Part shown: positions 17,270 to 26,603 of the stretch, piece by piece
How the letters are laid out: every line of letters starts with the position of its first letter
Numbering within the stretch: the stretch's first letter is position 1
Assembly (NCBI RefSeq): GCF_001641285.1
Contig: NZ_CP014841.1
Coordinates: forward strand, 3,246,001-3,310,000
Length of the DNA stretch: 64,000 nt
Reading direction: 5' to 3'
From: Dyella thiooxydans
GTDB taxonomy: Bacteria > Pseudomonadota > Gammaproteobacteria > Xanthomonadales > Rhodanobacteraceae
Made by a program: the position numbers and the translations under genes
Notes under the pieces: model-generated
What the model was told of the DNA's origin: nothing
Database searches by the model: none
The model's input: only the letters and a program-made list of their open reading frames with translations

Positions 17270-17842
17270 ATGACAACCAGGACTGAGGCCCGATCACGCG
17301 CGATCGCTACCGCCGAGCGCCTTTTTCGCATCCAGGGATATACCGCGACCGGTTTGACGCAGATCCTCACGGAAAGCGGAGCCCCAAAGGGATCTTTCTA
17401 CTTCCACTTTCCCAGGGGGAAAGCGCAGCTCGCAGAGGAGGCGATCGATCATTATGTCGACGCCCGCAAGGCCGTGTTGCGTCAGATATCCTCCCGGACT
17501 TCGGGGGACGCGGCTGGATTCATCCGCGAGCTCTTCAAGGTATTCGCCGCCGAGATGGCAGCGACTGATTATCAGTATGGCTGCCTGATGCAAAACCTCG
17601 CGAATGAGCTGCCATCCATCGATGCTGACCTGACCAAGCGTGTTGCCCGTGGATTTGCGGACACCACGGAGATCATCTCCGATCACTTCCGCGCATGTGG
17701 TCATCCTAAAAGCCGCGCCTATTCCATCGCCAATGCGGTGGTCGCCGCTGCCGAGGGGGCGCGAACTGTCGCACGCCTGCAGCGCTCATCAGCGGTCTTC
17801 GATGCGCTCACAACCGCGTTTGTCACAGGCCACCTGGAATAG
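17270..17842 (+). CDS. TetR family repressor
   Basis: 190-residue TetR-type regulator resembling the LmrA/YxaF group. The HTH region (about 5-50) contains GYTATGLTQILTESGAPKGS followed by FYFHFPRGK. ATG 17270 (MTTRTEAR) is chosen; an in-frame upstream start at 17189 would run through the operator. It is divergent from the hydrolase at 15906-17078 and very likely binds the palindromes between the two genes. The inducer is unknown; an epoxide or other electrophile is a guess from the partner enzyme. Confidence 0.85.
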   Translation: MTTRTEARSRAIATAERLFRIQGYTATGLTQILTESGAPKGSFYFHFPRGKAQLAEEAIDHYVDARKAVLRQISSRTSGDAAGFIRELFKVFAAEMAATDYQYGCLMQNLANELPSIDADLTKRVARGFADTTEIISDHFRACGHPKSRAYSIANAVVAAAEGARTVARLQRSSAVFDALTTAFVTGHLE

Positions 17843-18072
17843 AACTGCCCCCGATATTCTCCGTCGCATCCTGCTGCTGAAAATTCGGGCTATCTGTGGC
17901 CGTTACGGCGGTATCCGCATGATGTGATCTACCGAACTGAGATCGTGCGCCTCTCGGGACCATCCATTCTGCAGGCGTCCATTCAAGACCATACGAGGGG
18001 ACTGCTCGTGGAATACCGAGAGCCGGTGCAAAAGCCCCTGTCCCCATACGAGCCGTCATAGAGTGCCAATCG

Positions 18073-19224
18073 ATGAACCTGCGCGATTTCAAGATCAACA
18101 TCCCCGATGAGAGCATCGAAGATCTGTCAAGGCGGTTACGTGCGACGCGATGGCCGGCTGCAATGGATGCCGATCAGTGGGATGACGGGGCCAGCCTCAC
18201 ATTTATGCGTCGCCTGGTCGAACATTGGTCGGATCGGTTTGACTGGCGCGCCCAGGAAGCACGTCTAAACCGTTTGCCCCAGTACATGGCGACGGTGGAC
18301 GGACAGGATCTTCACTTCATCCATCAGCCAGGCAATGGCCCGTCACCCATGCCGTTGGTGCTCACGCACGGGTGGCCGGGATCCTTCATCGAGATGGAGC
18401 GGGTCATTCCGTTGCTCGCAGACCCGGGCGCCCACGGTGGCGATCCTGCCGATGCATTCCACGTCGTCGTCCCATCATTGCCGGGCTTTGGCTTTTCCGC
18501 GCCACCGGCTTCGCCAGGCATGAGCGCATTCAGCATTGCCGGATGGTGGGTCAAGCTCATGAACGGGCTAGGCTACGAGCGCTTCGCGGCGCAAGGTGGC
18601 GACATCGGAGCAGGGGTGTCGACGTGGCTGGCACGCTGCTTTCCAGAACGGGTCATCGGTGTCCATGTGAACTACATCCCGGGCAGCTACCGGCCACCAC
18701 TCGGGCCTGGATCGCCTCCCGTAACGACGCAAGAGCAGGCCTACCTTGATACGGCTGCAGCGTGGTCAAGTTCGGAGGGTGCTTATGCGGCCGAACAGGC
18801 GACAAAGCCTCAGACGTTGGCTTATGCGATGACCGACTCTCCTGCGGGCTTGGCGGCATGGATCGTGGAGAAATTCCGCGCCTGGAGCGATTGCGATGGT
18901 GACGTCGAGCGTGTTTTCACCATGGATGAACTGCTGACCGACGTATCCATCTATTGGTTCGGTCGGATGCTGGATGCATCGTTCCGGATCTACAAGGAGA
19001 ACCGACTTCGTCCACTGACCTTCGAGGCATCAGAACGCTTAGCCACCCCATTGGGAGTGGCCGCTTTCCCGCGCGAACTGCCTACACCGCCTCGATCGTG
19101 GGTCGAGCGCGTCTTCAATGTGCAGCGTTGGACGTCCATGCCCCGTGGTGGCCACTTTGCGGCGCTTGAGCAGCCACAGCTTCTGGTCGAGGATGTCCGT
19201 GCTTTTTTCCGCCCGCTTCGCTGA
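18073..19224 (+). CDS. epoxide hydrolase with N-terminal EHN domain
   Basis: 383-residue enzyme of the microsomal-type epoxide hydrolase family. The N-terminal EHN domain (about 1-110) begins with FKINIPDESIEDLSRRLRAT. The alpha/beta core has the oxyanion motif HGWPGS, the nucleophile Asp in GGDIGAG (about residue 178), and the catalytic His in GGHFAALEQP near residue 362. It adds water to epoxides to give diols; the natural substrate is unknown. It lies 230 bp after the TetR gene on the same strand, in a region also carrying the hydrolase at 15906-17078. Confidence 0.87.
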   Translation: MNLRDFKINIPDESIEDLSRRLRATRWPAAMDADQWDDGASLTFMRRLVEHWSDRFDWRAQEARLNRLPQYMATVDGQDLHFIHQPGNGPSPMPLVLTHGWPGSFIEMERVIPLLADPGAHGGDPADAFHVVVPSLPGFGFSAPPASPGMSAFSIAGWWVKLMNGLGYERFAAQGGDIGAGVSTWLARCFPERVIGVHVNYIPGSYRPPLGPGSPPVTTQEQAYLDTAAAWSSSEGAYAAEQATKPQTLAYAMTDSPAGLAAWIVEKFRAWSDCDGDVERVFTMDELLTDVSIYWFGRMLDASFRIYKENRLRPLTFEASERLATPLGVAAFPRELPTPPRSWVERVFNVQRWTSMPRGGHFAALEQPQLLVEDVRAFFRPLR

Positions 19225-19278
19225 TGCAAGCTGGGAAGCCATAACATGGCTACCGGGTTTGGCTTGTGATGCCCGCGA

Positions 19279-19843
19279 TCAAAGAGTGCTGTCGCGGTCG
19301 AGCTCATCTGTCTTACGCAAAAACGAAACCACCGCGCGCGTCGCAAGACTCATGTGACGATCACGATAGTAATACAGGTAAAACCCCGGATAGGGCGGCG
19401 ACCAGTCTTCCAGTAGCGGTATGAGTTGTCCTGTGTCGATCCAGTGCCGCAGTCTGTGCTCAACCCACATGGCAATGCCGATTCCATCCACAGCTGCCCG
19501 AACTGCCGCTCCTCGATCATTCAGAATCAAAGGCCCCTGCACAGCGACCGCCACACGCTCAGCGCCCCGACTGAACTCCCAATGATAGGGAGTCTCGCCG
19601 ACGCTCTGTCGCCAGTTGATGCAACTGTGCTCCGTCAGATCGCGGGGATGGCGAGGAATTCCATGTGCAGCAACATAAGATGGCGACGCAACGGCGATTT
19701 GTCGCAGCCATGGTCCGACCGGGAACGCAACGGTTTCCGGGTTGACGTACTCGCCTAGCCTGAAACCCAAGTCATAGCCCCCGCTCACGAGATCCGCGAA
19801 AGCATTGTCCAGATGGACGTCTAATGTGACGTCTGGATAGGGC
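19279..19843 (-). pseudogene. LysR regulator cut by an IS256-family element (effector domain only)
   Basis: The minus-strand frame encodes a LysR substrate-binding domain, beginning at the insertion boundary with PYPDVTLDVHLDNAFADLVS (the usual start of this domain after the linker) and ending normally. About 188 codons remain. The DNA-binding half is absent: it is not found on the other side of the insertion sequence, where a different gene fragment begins. The gene therefore lost its 5' half by insertion plus deletion or rearrangement. It probably once controlled the epoxide hydrolase or a lost neighbour. Confidence 0.8.
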
Positions 19844-21164
19844 GTGTCCTAGATTTTGTGTAACCGGGTCCCAGGCAGGACACTGCCGCCAGACCCGGAG
19901 AGACCATGAGTCCACGCAAACACGAGGTGCCCGACGAGCTGCTTAGCAGCCTGTTGGCGAACTACAAGAAGCCCGAAGACCTGATCGGCGAGAACGGCCT
20001 GCTCAAGCAGCTGACCAAGCTGCTGGTCGAGAAGGCGCTGGATGCGGAGATGACCGAGCACCTCGGTCACGATAAGCACGAGCCGGTGGCCAACCCGGCC
20101 GGCAACACCCGCAACGGCCGCAGCCGCAAGACGCTCAAGGGCGAGTTCGGCGAGCTGCCGATCGAGATCCCGCGCGACCGGCACGGCAGCTTCGAGCCGA
20201 AGCTGATTCCCAAGCACCAGACTCGCTGGAGCGGCTTCGACGACAAGATCCTGTCGCTCTACGCCCGCGGCATGACGGTGCGCGAGATCCAGGCGCACCT
20301 GGAAGAGATGTATGGCACGGAGGTCTCGCCGAGCCTGATCTCCTCGGTCACCGATGCAGTGATCGACGAGGTGAAGGCCTGGCAAGGCCGGCCGCTCGAT
20401 CCGGTGTATCCGATCGTCTACCTGGACTGCATCCATGTGAAGGTGCGCGAGGGCGCGGTGCGGGTGAAGGCGGTCTACCTGGCCATTGGCATCACCATGG
20501 CCGGCGAGAAGGAGGTCCTTGGGCTGTGGCTGGCGCAGACCGAGGGCGCCAAGTTCTGGCTGCAGGTGGTGACCGAGCTGCGCAACCGCGGGGTGCAGGA
20601 CATCTTCATCGCCTGCGTCGACGGCCTGAAGGGTTTCCCCGAAGCGATCGAGACCGTATTCCCGCACACGACGGTGCAGTTGTGCCTCGTACACATGGTG
20701 CGGCACAGCCTGAACTACGTGTCGTGGAAGCGACGGCCGGAGGTGGCCGCCGACCTCAAGCGCATCTACACCTGTGCCACCGCCGAGGAGGCCGAGCAGC
20801 GGCTCGCCGAGTTCGAGGCCCGCTGGGACAAGGAATACCTGCCGATCGGGCAGTCCTGGCGACGCAACTGGCCGCGCCTGATCCCGTTCTTCGACTACCC
20901 GCCAGAGATCCGCAAGGTGATCTACACGACCAACGCCATCGAGTCGGTGAACATGAGCCTGCGCAAGCTGACCAAGCACCGCGGGGCCTTCCCGAGCGAC
21001 GAGGCACTGGTGAAGCTGTTCTATCTGGCCCTGCGCAACATCAGCAAGAAATGGACGCTGCCGATCCGTGATTGGAAGGCCGCGCTCAACCGCTTTACGA
21101 TCCAGTTCGAGGAACGACTCCCTCAGCTGTAACTCGAATCCCGGTTACACAAAATTCTGCACAC
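19844..21164 (+). mobile_element. IS256-family insertion sequence, complete
   Basis: A 1321-bp element bounded by imperfect 25-bp terminal inverted repeats: 19844-19868 and 21140-21164, sharing ATTTTGTGTAACCGGG and the outer GTGT with four mismatches. It carries one transposase gene. The flanking 8 bp (GATAGGGC left, GCTCTTCC right) are not a target duplication, and the two sides belong to different broken genes. This indicates recombination or deletion after insertion. Confidence 0.85.
19906..21132 (+). CDS. IS256-family transposase
   Basis: 408-residue DDE transposase (Transposase_mut family). The N-terminus has the usual LTKLLVEKALDAEMTEHLG; catalytic residues are Asp in YLDCIHVKV (about residue 172), Asp in ACVDGLKGFPEAI (about 238), and Glu in TTNAIESVNMSLRK (about 345). 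Length and content are full for the family, so the element may be active. The long antisense frame over it is a shadow. Confidence 0.95.
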   Translation: MSPRKHEVPDELLSSLLANYKKPEDLIGENGLLKQLTKLLVEKALDAEMTEHLGHDKHEPVANPAGNTRNGRSRKTLKGEFGELPIEIPRDRHGSFEPKLIPKHQTRWSGFDDKILSLYARGMTVREIQAHLEEMYGTEVSPSLISSVTDAVIDEVKAWQGRPLDPVYPIVYLDCIHVKVREGAVRVKAVYLAIGITMAGEKEVLGLWLAQTEGAKFWLQVVTELRNRGVQDIFIACVDGLKGFPEAIETVFPHTTVQLCLVHMVRHSLNYVSWKRRPEVAADLKRIYTCATAEEAEQRLAEFEARWDKEYLPIGQSWRRNWPRLIPFFDYPPEIRKVIYTTNAIESVNMSLRKLTKHRGAFPSDEALVKLFYLALRNISKKWTLPIRDWKAALNRFTIQFEERLPQL

Positions 21165-21463
21165 GCTCTTCCTTGACCTTGCCGAACACCATGCGCCGAA
21201 TCTTCGACAGCTACTTCAAGCTTCTCGGTGGGCTGGACGTCGACAAAGCCTGCGATGGCCTTGTCGGTGACGAGAAGATCGCGGCCAGGGCCTTGCTGTC
21301 ATGGGCAAATGATGGGTCTCATGCGGTCCACGATGACCTGTACATGGTTCCGAACGGTGACGCGGATGTTCTCTACCTAAAGGTCTTCAGACGCATCTTC
21401 GACAACCTTCAGCAGGGAGACCATTATCGGATGATGATGGACACGGACTTCAAGCCGGAATGA
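21165..21463 (+). pseudogene. C-terminal remnant of an AAA_13 (RloC-like) ATPase
   Basis: About 99 codons directly after the IS end match the C-terminus of large AAA_13 ATPases: RRIFDSYFKLLGGLDVDKAC, LLSWANDGSHAVHDDLY, VFRRIFDNL and HYRMMM, then a normal stop. The N-terminal Walker A, coiled-coil and most of the ATPase are missing. AAA_13 proteins include RloC and PrrC-type anticodon nucleases and other restriction-associated ATPases; which subtype this was cannot be told. The in-frame start inside the transposase gene (21068) is not meaningful. Confidence 0.65.
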
Positions 21464-21473
21464 ATTCTACGCA

Positions 21474-21497
21474 GTCCGTTTTCGACCCGAAGCGGAC
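21474..21497. repeat. REP-like pseudo-palindrome, copy 1
   Basis: GTCCGTTTTCG and CGAAGCGGAC form an imperfect inverted repeat around ACC. Similar units occur at 22286-22306 and 23163-23187. The unit looks like the widely dispersed short palindromes found in many proteobacterial genomes. Confidence 0.5.
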
Positions 21498-21544
21498 GTT
21501 CTCGGGATCATTTGTGCTGTCGTAAAAAGGAGCGAAACGCACTG

Positions 21545-22276
21545 ATGAAGAAGAACTGGCGAACCGTTGTCGGTTACATACTTTTCGTAGCGATCGCTGC
21601 TGGATGCGGATTGCTGGCCTACTGCATTGGGCCGACGTTGCTTGGGGCAATCGTTGCAGCGCCTGGCGCAGTGAGCTTGGCAGCGATCCCTTGGCAACTC
21701 TTCCGAGATCAGCGAGCCCACGAGCGGGCTATTGAGCTATCAGATAGAAATTCAGCGATTGCGCTCGGTGTGGGATCCCCCATGGCAAAAGCGGCATTCG
21801 AAAACTATGCGGTGTTCGCAAAAGCGTACGCCGACGAATTGTCTAATGTTATTGGAGAGATCGTCAGAGAGGGCCCGCGCGGCGGTCATCTAGGCTTGTC
21901 GCAGAGGTTGTCGGCTGTGCGACGAGAGCACTCTTTGTGGGTCACTTCTGAGACCGACAAAGAACTGCTGAAACTTGAAGACTGCATTTGGAAGATGGCA
22001 GTCGCTGCCGGGTACACCGAAAACGCTGCCGATCGTGGCCAGACATGGAATGCGCAGTACGAACTAGCGCATCGAAACTGGTGCGAGCTGGTAGGTCTGA
22101 AGTTCGAGCCGCTCTTTGAGGAGTCCCAGCCAGCCGATGCAGATCAGGTTGTGGTCAATCTACAGCATTTGGTTATGAAGGAGCTTCGCCGCGTTTTGGG
22201 AACCGAAGACTATTCTCGGATTCGATCGCTGGCGATTGCCCGCGCCTTGGCGCTAAGCGGGCCTTTCGACCTTTGA
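21545..22276 (+). CDS. hypothetical protein with N-terminal membrane segments
   Basis: 243 residues, not recognised. The first 50 residues hold two hydrophobic segments (VVGYILFVAIAAGCGLLAY and a second around GAIVAAPGAVSLAAIPW), followed by a basic stretch and a helical cytoplasmic region. This resembles a small inner-membrane anchor with a soluble domain. AAGGAG lies 12 nt before ATG 21545; TTG 21512 is an alternative start. Codon use is less GC-biased than in the core genes to the right. It sits next to the AAA_13 remnant, but a functional link is not shown. Confidence 0.6.
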   Translation: MKKNWRTVVGYILFVAIAAGCGLLAYCIGPTLLGAIVAAPGAVSLAAIPWQLFRDQRAHERAIELSDRNSAIALGVGSPMAKAAFENYAVFAKAYADELSNVIGEIVREGPRGGHLGLSQRLSAVRREHSLWVTSETDKELLKLEDCIWKMAVAAGYTENAADRGQTWNAQYELAHRNWCELVGLKFEPLFEESQPADADQVVVNLQHLVMKELRRVLGTEDYSRIRSLAIARALALSGPFDL

Positions 22277-22285
22277 TCTACAAGA

Positions 22286-22306
22286 TCTGCTTTCGACCAA
22301 GGCGGA
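22286..22306. repeat. REP-like pseudo-palindrome, copy 2
   Basis: TCTGCTTTCGACC followed by AAGGCGGAC, an imperfect palindrome similar to copy 1, lying 10 bp after the stop of the hypothetical gene. Confidence 0.45.
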
Positions 22307-22570
22307 CAGTCGCTAAAAAGGACGGAGGGCCAATGCAGTGCTCGTTAGGCCATTGTTCTCGTCTGCACAAATCGTTACGCTCACTAAGCCATTGATATGC
22401 GAGGTTACCTGAGCAGCCAGAGCAAGCCCCACTAAAAGGTGAGCACCGGTTTCTACTTAAGAAGGCGAATTAACAAGGTGCCGGGCGTAGCCGAAAATGC
22501 CGTGCAGAACCCCGGGGTTCGGTTTCTACTAAGCGCTATTTTTTTGCAAGACCTACAACAGGAGAGTGAC

Positions 22571-22708
22571 ATGGCCGCGAAGAAGAGTGCTGGAACGAGC
22601 AAGCGAGTGGCAAAAGAAGCTGGTCACTTGCTAAAAACATCCAAGTCAAAGGTAGTCCGGAGTGTCGCAGGGGCGGCACTGCGCGAACGTCAAAACAAAA
22701 AGAAATAG
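22571..22708 (+). CDS. small lysine-rich protein, 45 residues
   Basis: 45-residue basic protein: MAAKKSAGTSKRVAKEAGHL, then more Lys/Arg and a KNKKK-like end. An AGGAGAG ribosome-binding site 7 nt upstream of ATG 22571 supports this start over the longer frame from 22439. Small Lys/Ala-rich proteins of this kind are common in gammaproteobacteria and may bind nucleic acid; the function is unknown. It is followed closely by the gene at 22715. Confidence 0.65.
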   Translation: MAAKKSAGTSKRVAKEAGHLLKTSKSKVVRSVAGAALRERQNKKK

Positions 22709-22714
22709 AAAAGC

Positions 22715-23068
22715 ATGGACTGTGGAACCCTCACCCTGCAGCGCGGCCAGAGTCGCACGGACCGTTATGAGGCGACGATCGTAACTTGGGAGAGCGACCA
22801 GGACCGTTTCTTTACGATCTACTTCGAGGGCGTCCATGCCGAGGAAGGATCGTTCCGAGGCTCATGTCAGTTGGATCGCGAGCGAGGGTGGCATTTTCGA
22901 GGCGAGGGTCGATTCGAGGTGCCTGATGAAGAGCCCTGTCGCTCTGCCATTGAGGCCCAGCTCCAGCTGGTTGGCGGGCTGGGCGGGACCAAAGTACTGA
23001 CTGGCACCTGGCTAGATCAGGACGATGACACTCCATACACACTGCGCGTGGAAATTGCAGATCGCTGA
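22715..23068 (+). CDS. hypothetical protein, 117 residues
   Basis: Not recognised. The composition is that of a soluble, beta-rich protein with alternating charged residues (for example DRFFTIYFEGVHAEEGSF and GTWLDQDDDTPYTLRVEI). No signal peptide or membrane segment. It starts 6 bp after the small lysine-rich gene, so the two may be cotranscribed. No strong ribosome-binding site is visible. Confidence 0.5.
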   Translation: MDCGTLTLQRGQSRTDRYEATIVTWESDQDRFFTIYFEGVHAEEGSFRGSCQLDRERGWHFRGEGRFEVPDEEPCRSAIEAQLQLVGGLGGTKVLTGTWLDQDDDTPYTLRVEIADR

Positions 23069-23162
23069 TCTCATACCGTGCCATCACTCGGCTTCCGCTC
23101 AGACCCGCAACCGTACCCCAAAGACACGTTATCCCCATACACCCTGTCATCAGGCACTGACT

Positions 23163-23187
23163 GACCGCTTCTGGCCGAAAGCCGGCG
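23163..23187. repeat. REP-like pseudo-palindrome, copy 3
   Basis: GACCGCTTCTGGCCGAAAGCCGGC, an imperfect palindrome with arms like those of copies 1 and 2. Confidence 0.4.
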
Positions 23188-23435
23188 TTGCGTATGCCGG
23201 TGGGGGGGGCTGCTTGCGGGTGATCGGTCGCCCAAGGCAAGTATGGGTGGGCTGATCGGCACCTGAGAGGGTTCGACTTCCATCTGGCCGGAAGTGGCGC
23301 CCGCACTGATGGACTTCAGGTTCGGCAGCACTTTAGCTGCGTCAGTACCGATGACATTCCATGGAGCGCCATATCCGGCCGCGATTTCCAAGCAACGCAT
23401 TGAATTTGCGTGGTAAAGCGTCCTTGCTTGAAAGC

Positions 23436-23489
23436 CATAGTTTGTTCGGCGGCCGAACGCCAAAGTCTGTAAAAGCCGCACAAACTATG
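23436..23489. repeat. inverted repeat CATAGTTTGT/ACAAACTATG
   Basis: Perfect 10-bp arms (23436-23445 and 23480-23489) separated by 34 nt that include the smaller palindrome TCGGC-GGCCGA. It could fold as a stem-loop or serve as two half-sites of a regulator upstream of ntrB. Confidence 0.4.
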
Positions 23490-23537
23490 TGATTGGGAAC
23501 AACGCCGGTAGCGGTAAGGATCCCTCCGATCCGCACG

Positions 23538-23577
23538 CATTGCACCACATCGATCCATTCCCCATGATGGTGCAATG
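23538..23577. promoter_or_regulatory. inverted repeat overlapping the ntrB start codon
   Basis: CATTGCACCA (23538-23547) and TGGTGCAATG (23568-23577) are perfect 10-bp arms around 20 nt; the right arm ends in the ntrB start codon. TGCACC/GGTGCA halves are those of NtrC sites, but the spacing is longer than in the classical 17-bp site, so autoregulation by NtrC or start-codon sequestration in the RNA are both only possibilities. Confidence 0.45.
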
Positions 23578-24613
23578 AGCAACGCATCCTGGCGTCCGCT
23601 GGCGGAGCAGATGGCGACCGGGCTGGCCCTGGTCGACGCCGAACTGCGCGTGACGTGGCTGAATCCGGCGCTGGCCGAGCGGTTGGCGCTGGGGACGCGC
23701 AGCCTGGTGGGGCAGCCGGCGGCGCTGATGTTTGCGGACGACGCGGCGGTGCTGGCGCAGGCGCGGCGGGCGCTGGACGAGGAGCGCGCGCTGCAGCTGC
23801 GCGGCGTGGCGCTGACCACCCAGCGCGGCACCGAGTGGCAGGCGGACCTGAGCCTGCAGCCGTTCGACGGGCAACTGCTGCTGGAAGTGCACGCGCTGGC
23901 CGAGCCGGCCGCGGCGGCCTCGCCGCTGTCGGCGACGCTGCGCGGTTTCGCGCACGAGGTGAAGAACCCGCTGGCCGGCCTGCGCGGTGCGGCGCAGCTG
24001 CTGCAGCGGCGGCTGGACGACGCGGACCTGCAGGCGCTGGCCGGCATGGTGATCGCCGAGGCGGACCGCCTCGCCGCGCTGGCCAACCGCCTGCTGCATC
24101 ACGACGGCGCGCCGCGGTTGGCGCCGGTGAACATCCATCACCTGCTGGAGCGTCTGGACGATCTGCTGGAGGCCGAGCCCGCGCCGCTCGCGCTGCGCCA
24201 CGACTACGACCCCAGCCTGCCGGACTTCCCCGCCGACGCCGACCGCCTGCTGCAGGTGCTGCTGAACCTGGCGCGCAACGCGCGCGAGGCCGGCGCGCAG
24301 ACGCTCACCCTGCGCACGCGGGCCGAACACGGCGTGCGGCTGGGCGAGCGGATGCTGCGCAGCGCGCTGCGGCTGGACGTGATCGATGACGGCGCCGGGG
24401 TGCCGCCCGCGTTGCGCGACACGCTGTTCCAGCCGCTGGTGTCCGGGCGGCCGGACGGCACCGGGCTCGGCCTGGCGCTGTCGCGCGAGATCGCCCATGA
24501 GCACGGCGGCGAACTGCGCTGGCAGGGCCGGCCCGGCGAAACCGTGTTCTCGCTGTACCTGCCGCTGCCGCCGCCGCAGCGGGCCTCGACCGACACCCCG
24601 ACGGATGTGACCG

Positions 24614-24621
<8 letters not shown>
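23575..24621 (+). CDS. ntrB: nitrogen regulation sensor histidine kinase NtrB
   Basis: 348-residue cytosolic sensor kinase that phosphorylates or dephosphorylates NtrC according to PII (GlnB/GlnK) state. A PAS domain (about 5-110) is followed by the H-box FAHEVKNPLAGLRGA (His near 127) and the ATPase domain with N box NLARNAREAG, DDGAGVPP and GTGLGLALS. The stop codon overlaps the ntrC start by 8 bp, so the two are translationally coupled. glnA or amtB, often adjacent, are not in the window on the left; accessory genes are there instead. Confidence 0.93.
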
Positions 24622-26014
<1,393 letters not shown>

Positions 26015-26031
26015 TCCTTGGAGATTCCTGC

Positions 26032-26493
26032 ATGACCGTCACCGTCCGCGACGCCCGCCGCGAAGACCTGCCCCAGCTGGTGCAATGGAACGCCGCGATG
26101 GCGTGGGAGACCGAGCACAAGCGGCTCGACCCGGACGTGCTCATGCGCGGCATGGCGTCGGTGTTCGACGAGCCGCGTCGCGGGTTCTACCTCGTCGCCG
26201 AACTGGACGGCAAACCTGCCGGCTGCCTGATGGTGACCTACGAGTGGAGCGACTGGCGCTGCGGCGATTTCTGGTGGATCCAGAGCGTGTACGTGGCCGA
26301 GTCCGCGCGCCGCAGCGGCGTGTTCCGCGCGCTGTACGCCGACGTCGCGCGTCGTGCCGGCGCGGCCGGCGCGGTCGGCCTGCGGCTATACGTGGAAACC
26401 GAAAACGGGCGTGCCCAGGCCACCTATGCGGGCCTGGGCATGGAGCGCTGCCACTACTTCATGTACGAGCAGGCGCTCGAACGCGGCAGCTGA
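26032..26493 (+). CDS. GNAT family N-acetyltransferase
   Basis: 153-residue acetyltransferase. The strand-loop that binds acetyl-CoA is in WWIQSVYVAESARRSGVFRA (about residues 81-100; the R/Q-x-x-G-x-G/A loop is degenerate, RRSGVF). The C-terminal part with VGLRLYVETENGRAQATY is typical. Starts 17 bp after ntrC with a GGAGATTC ribosome-binding site. The acceptor substrate is unknown. Confidence 0.85.
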   Translation: MTVTVRDARREDLPQLVQWNAAMAWETEHKRLDPDVLMRGMASVFDEPRRGFYLVAELDGKPAGCLMVTYEWSDWRCGDFWWIQSVYVAESARRSGVFRALYADVARRAGAAGAVGLRLYVETENGRAQATYAGLGMERCHYFMYEQALERGS

Positions 26494-26603
26494 GCGCGGG
26501 GTGACGGGCCCGGCGCAAAGGGCGTAAAACGGGCGCGATCATGCAAGACGGCCAGCGCCCGGCTGAAGACCCTGCAAGGCTCATGTCCACCGAGGAACCC
26601 GCC

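Larger units (their letters stand above)
23069..23574. other. intergenic region upstream of ntrB, end of the accessory region
   Basis: No gene is supported in this 506-bp stretch. It holds a REP-like copy (23163-23187) and two inverted repeats (23436-23489 and 23538-23577). Base composition changes here from the moderate GC of the left part to the very high GC of ntrB. Confidence 0.5.

Noticed and set aside
19849..20979. 376-codon open frame antisense to the transposase
   Set aside because: The IS256 transposase on the plus strand has all catalytic motifs; the antisense frame begins at the IS end and is a shadow.
23538..23577. Canonical NtrC binding site before ntrB
   Set aside because: Half-sites match but the spacing is 22 bp between TGCACC and GGTGCA where about 5 bp is expected, so it is listed only as an inverted repeat of uncertain role.
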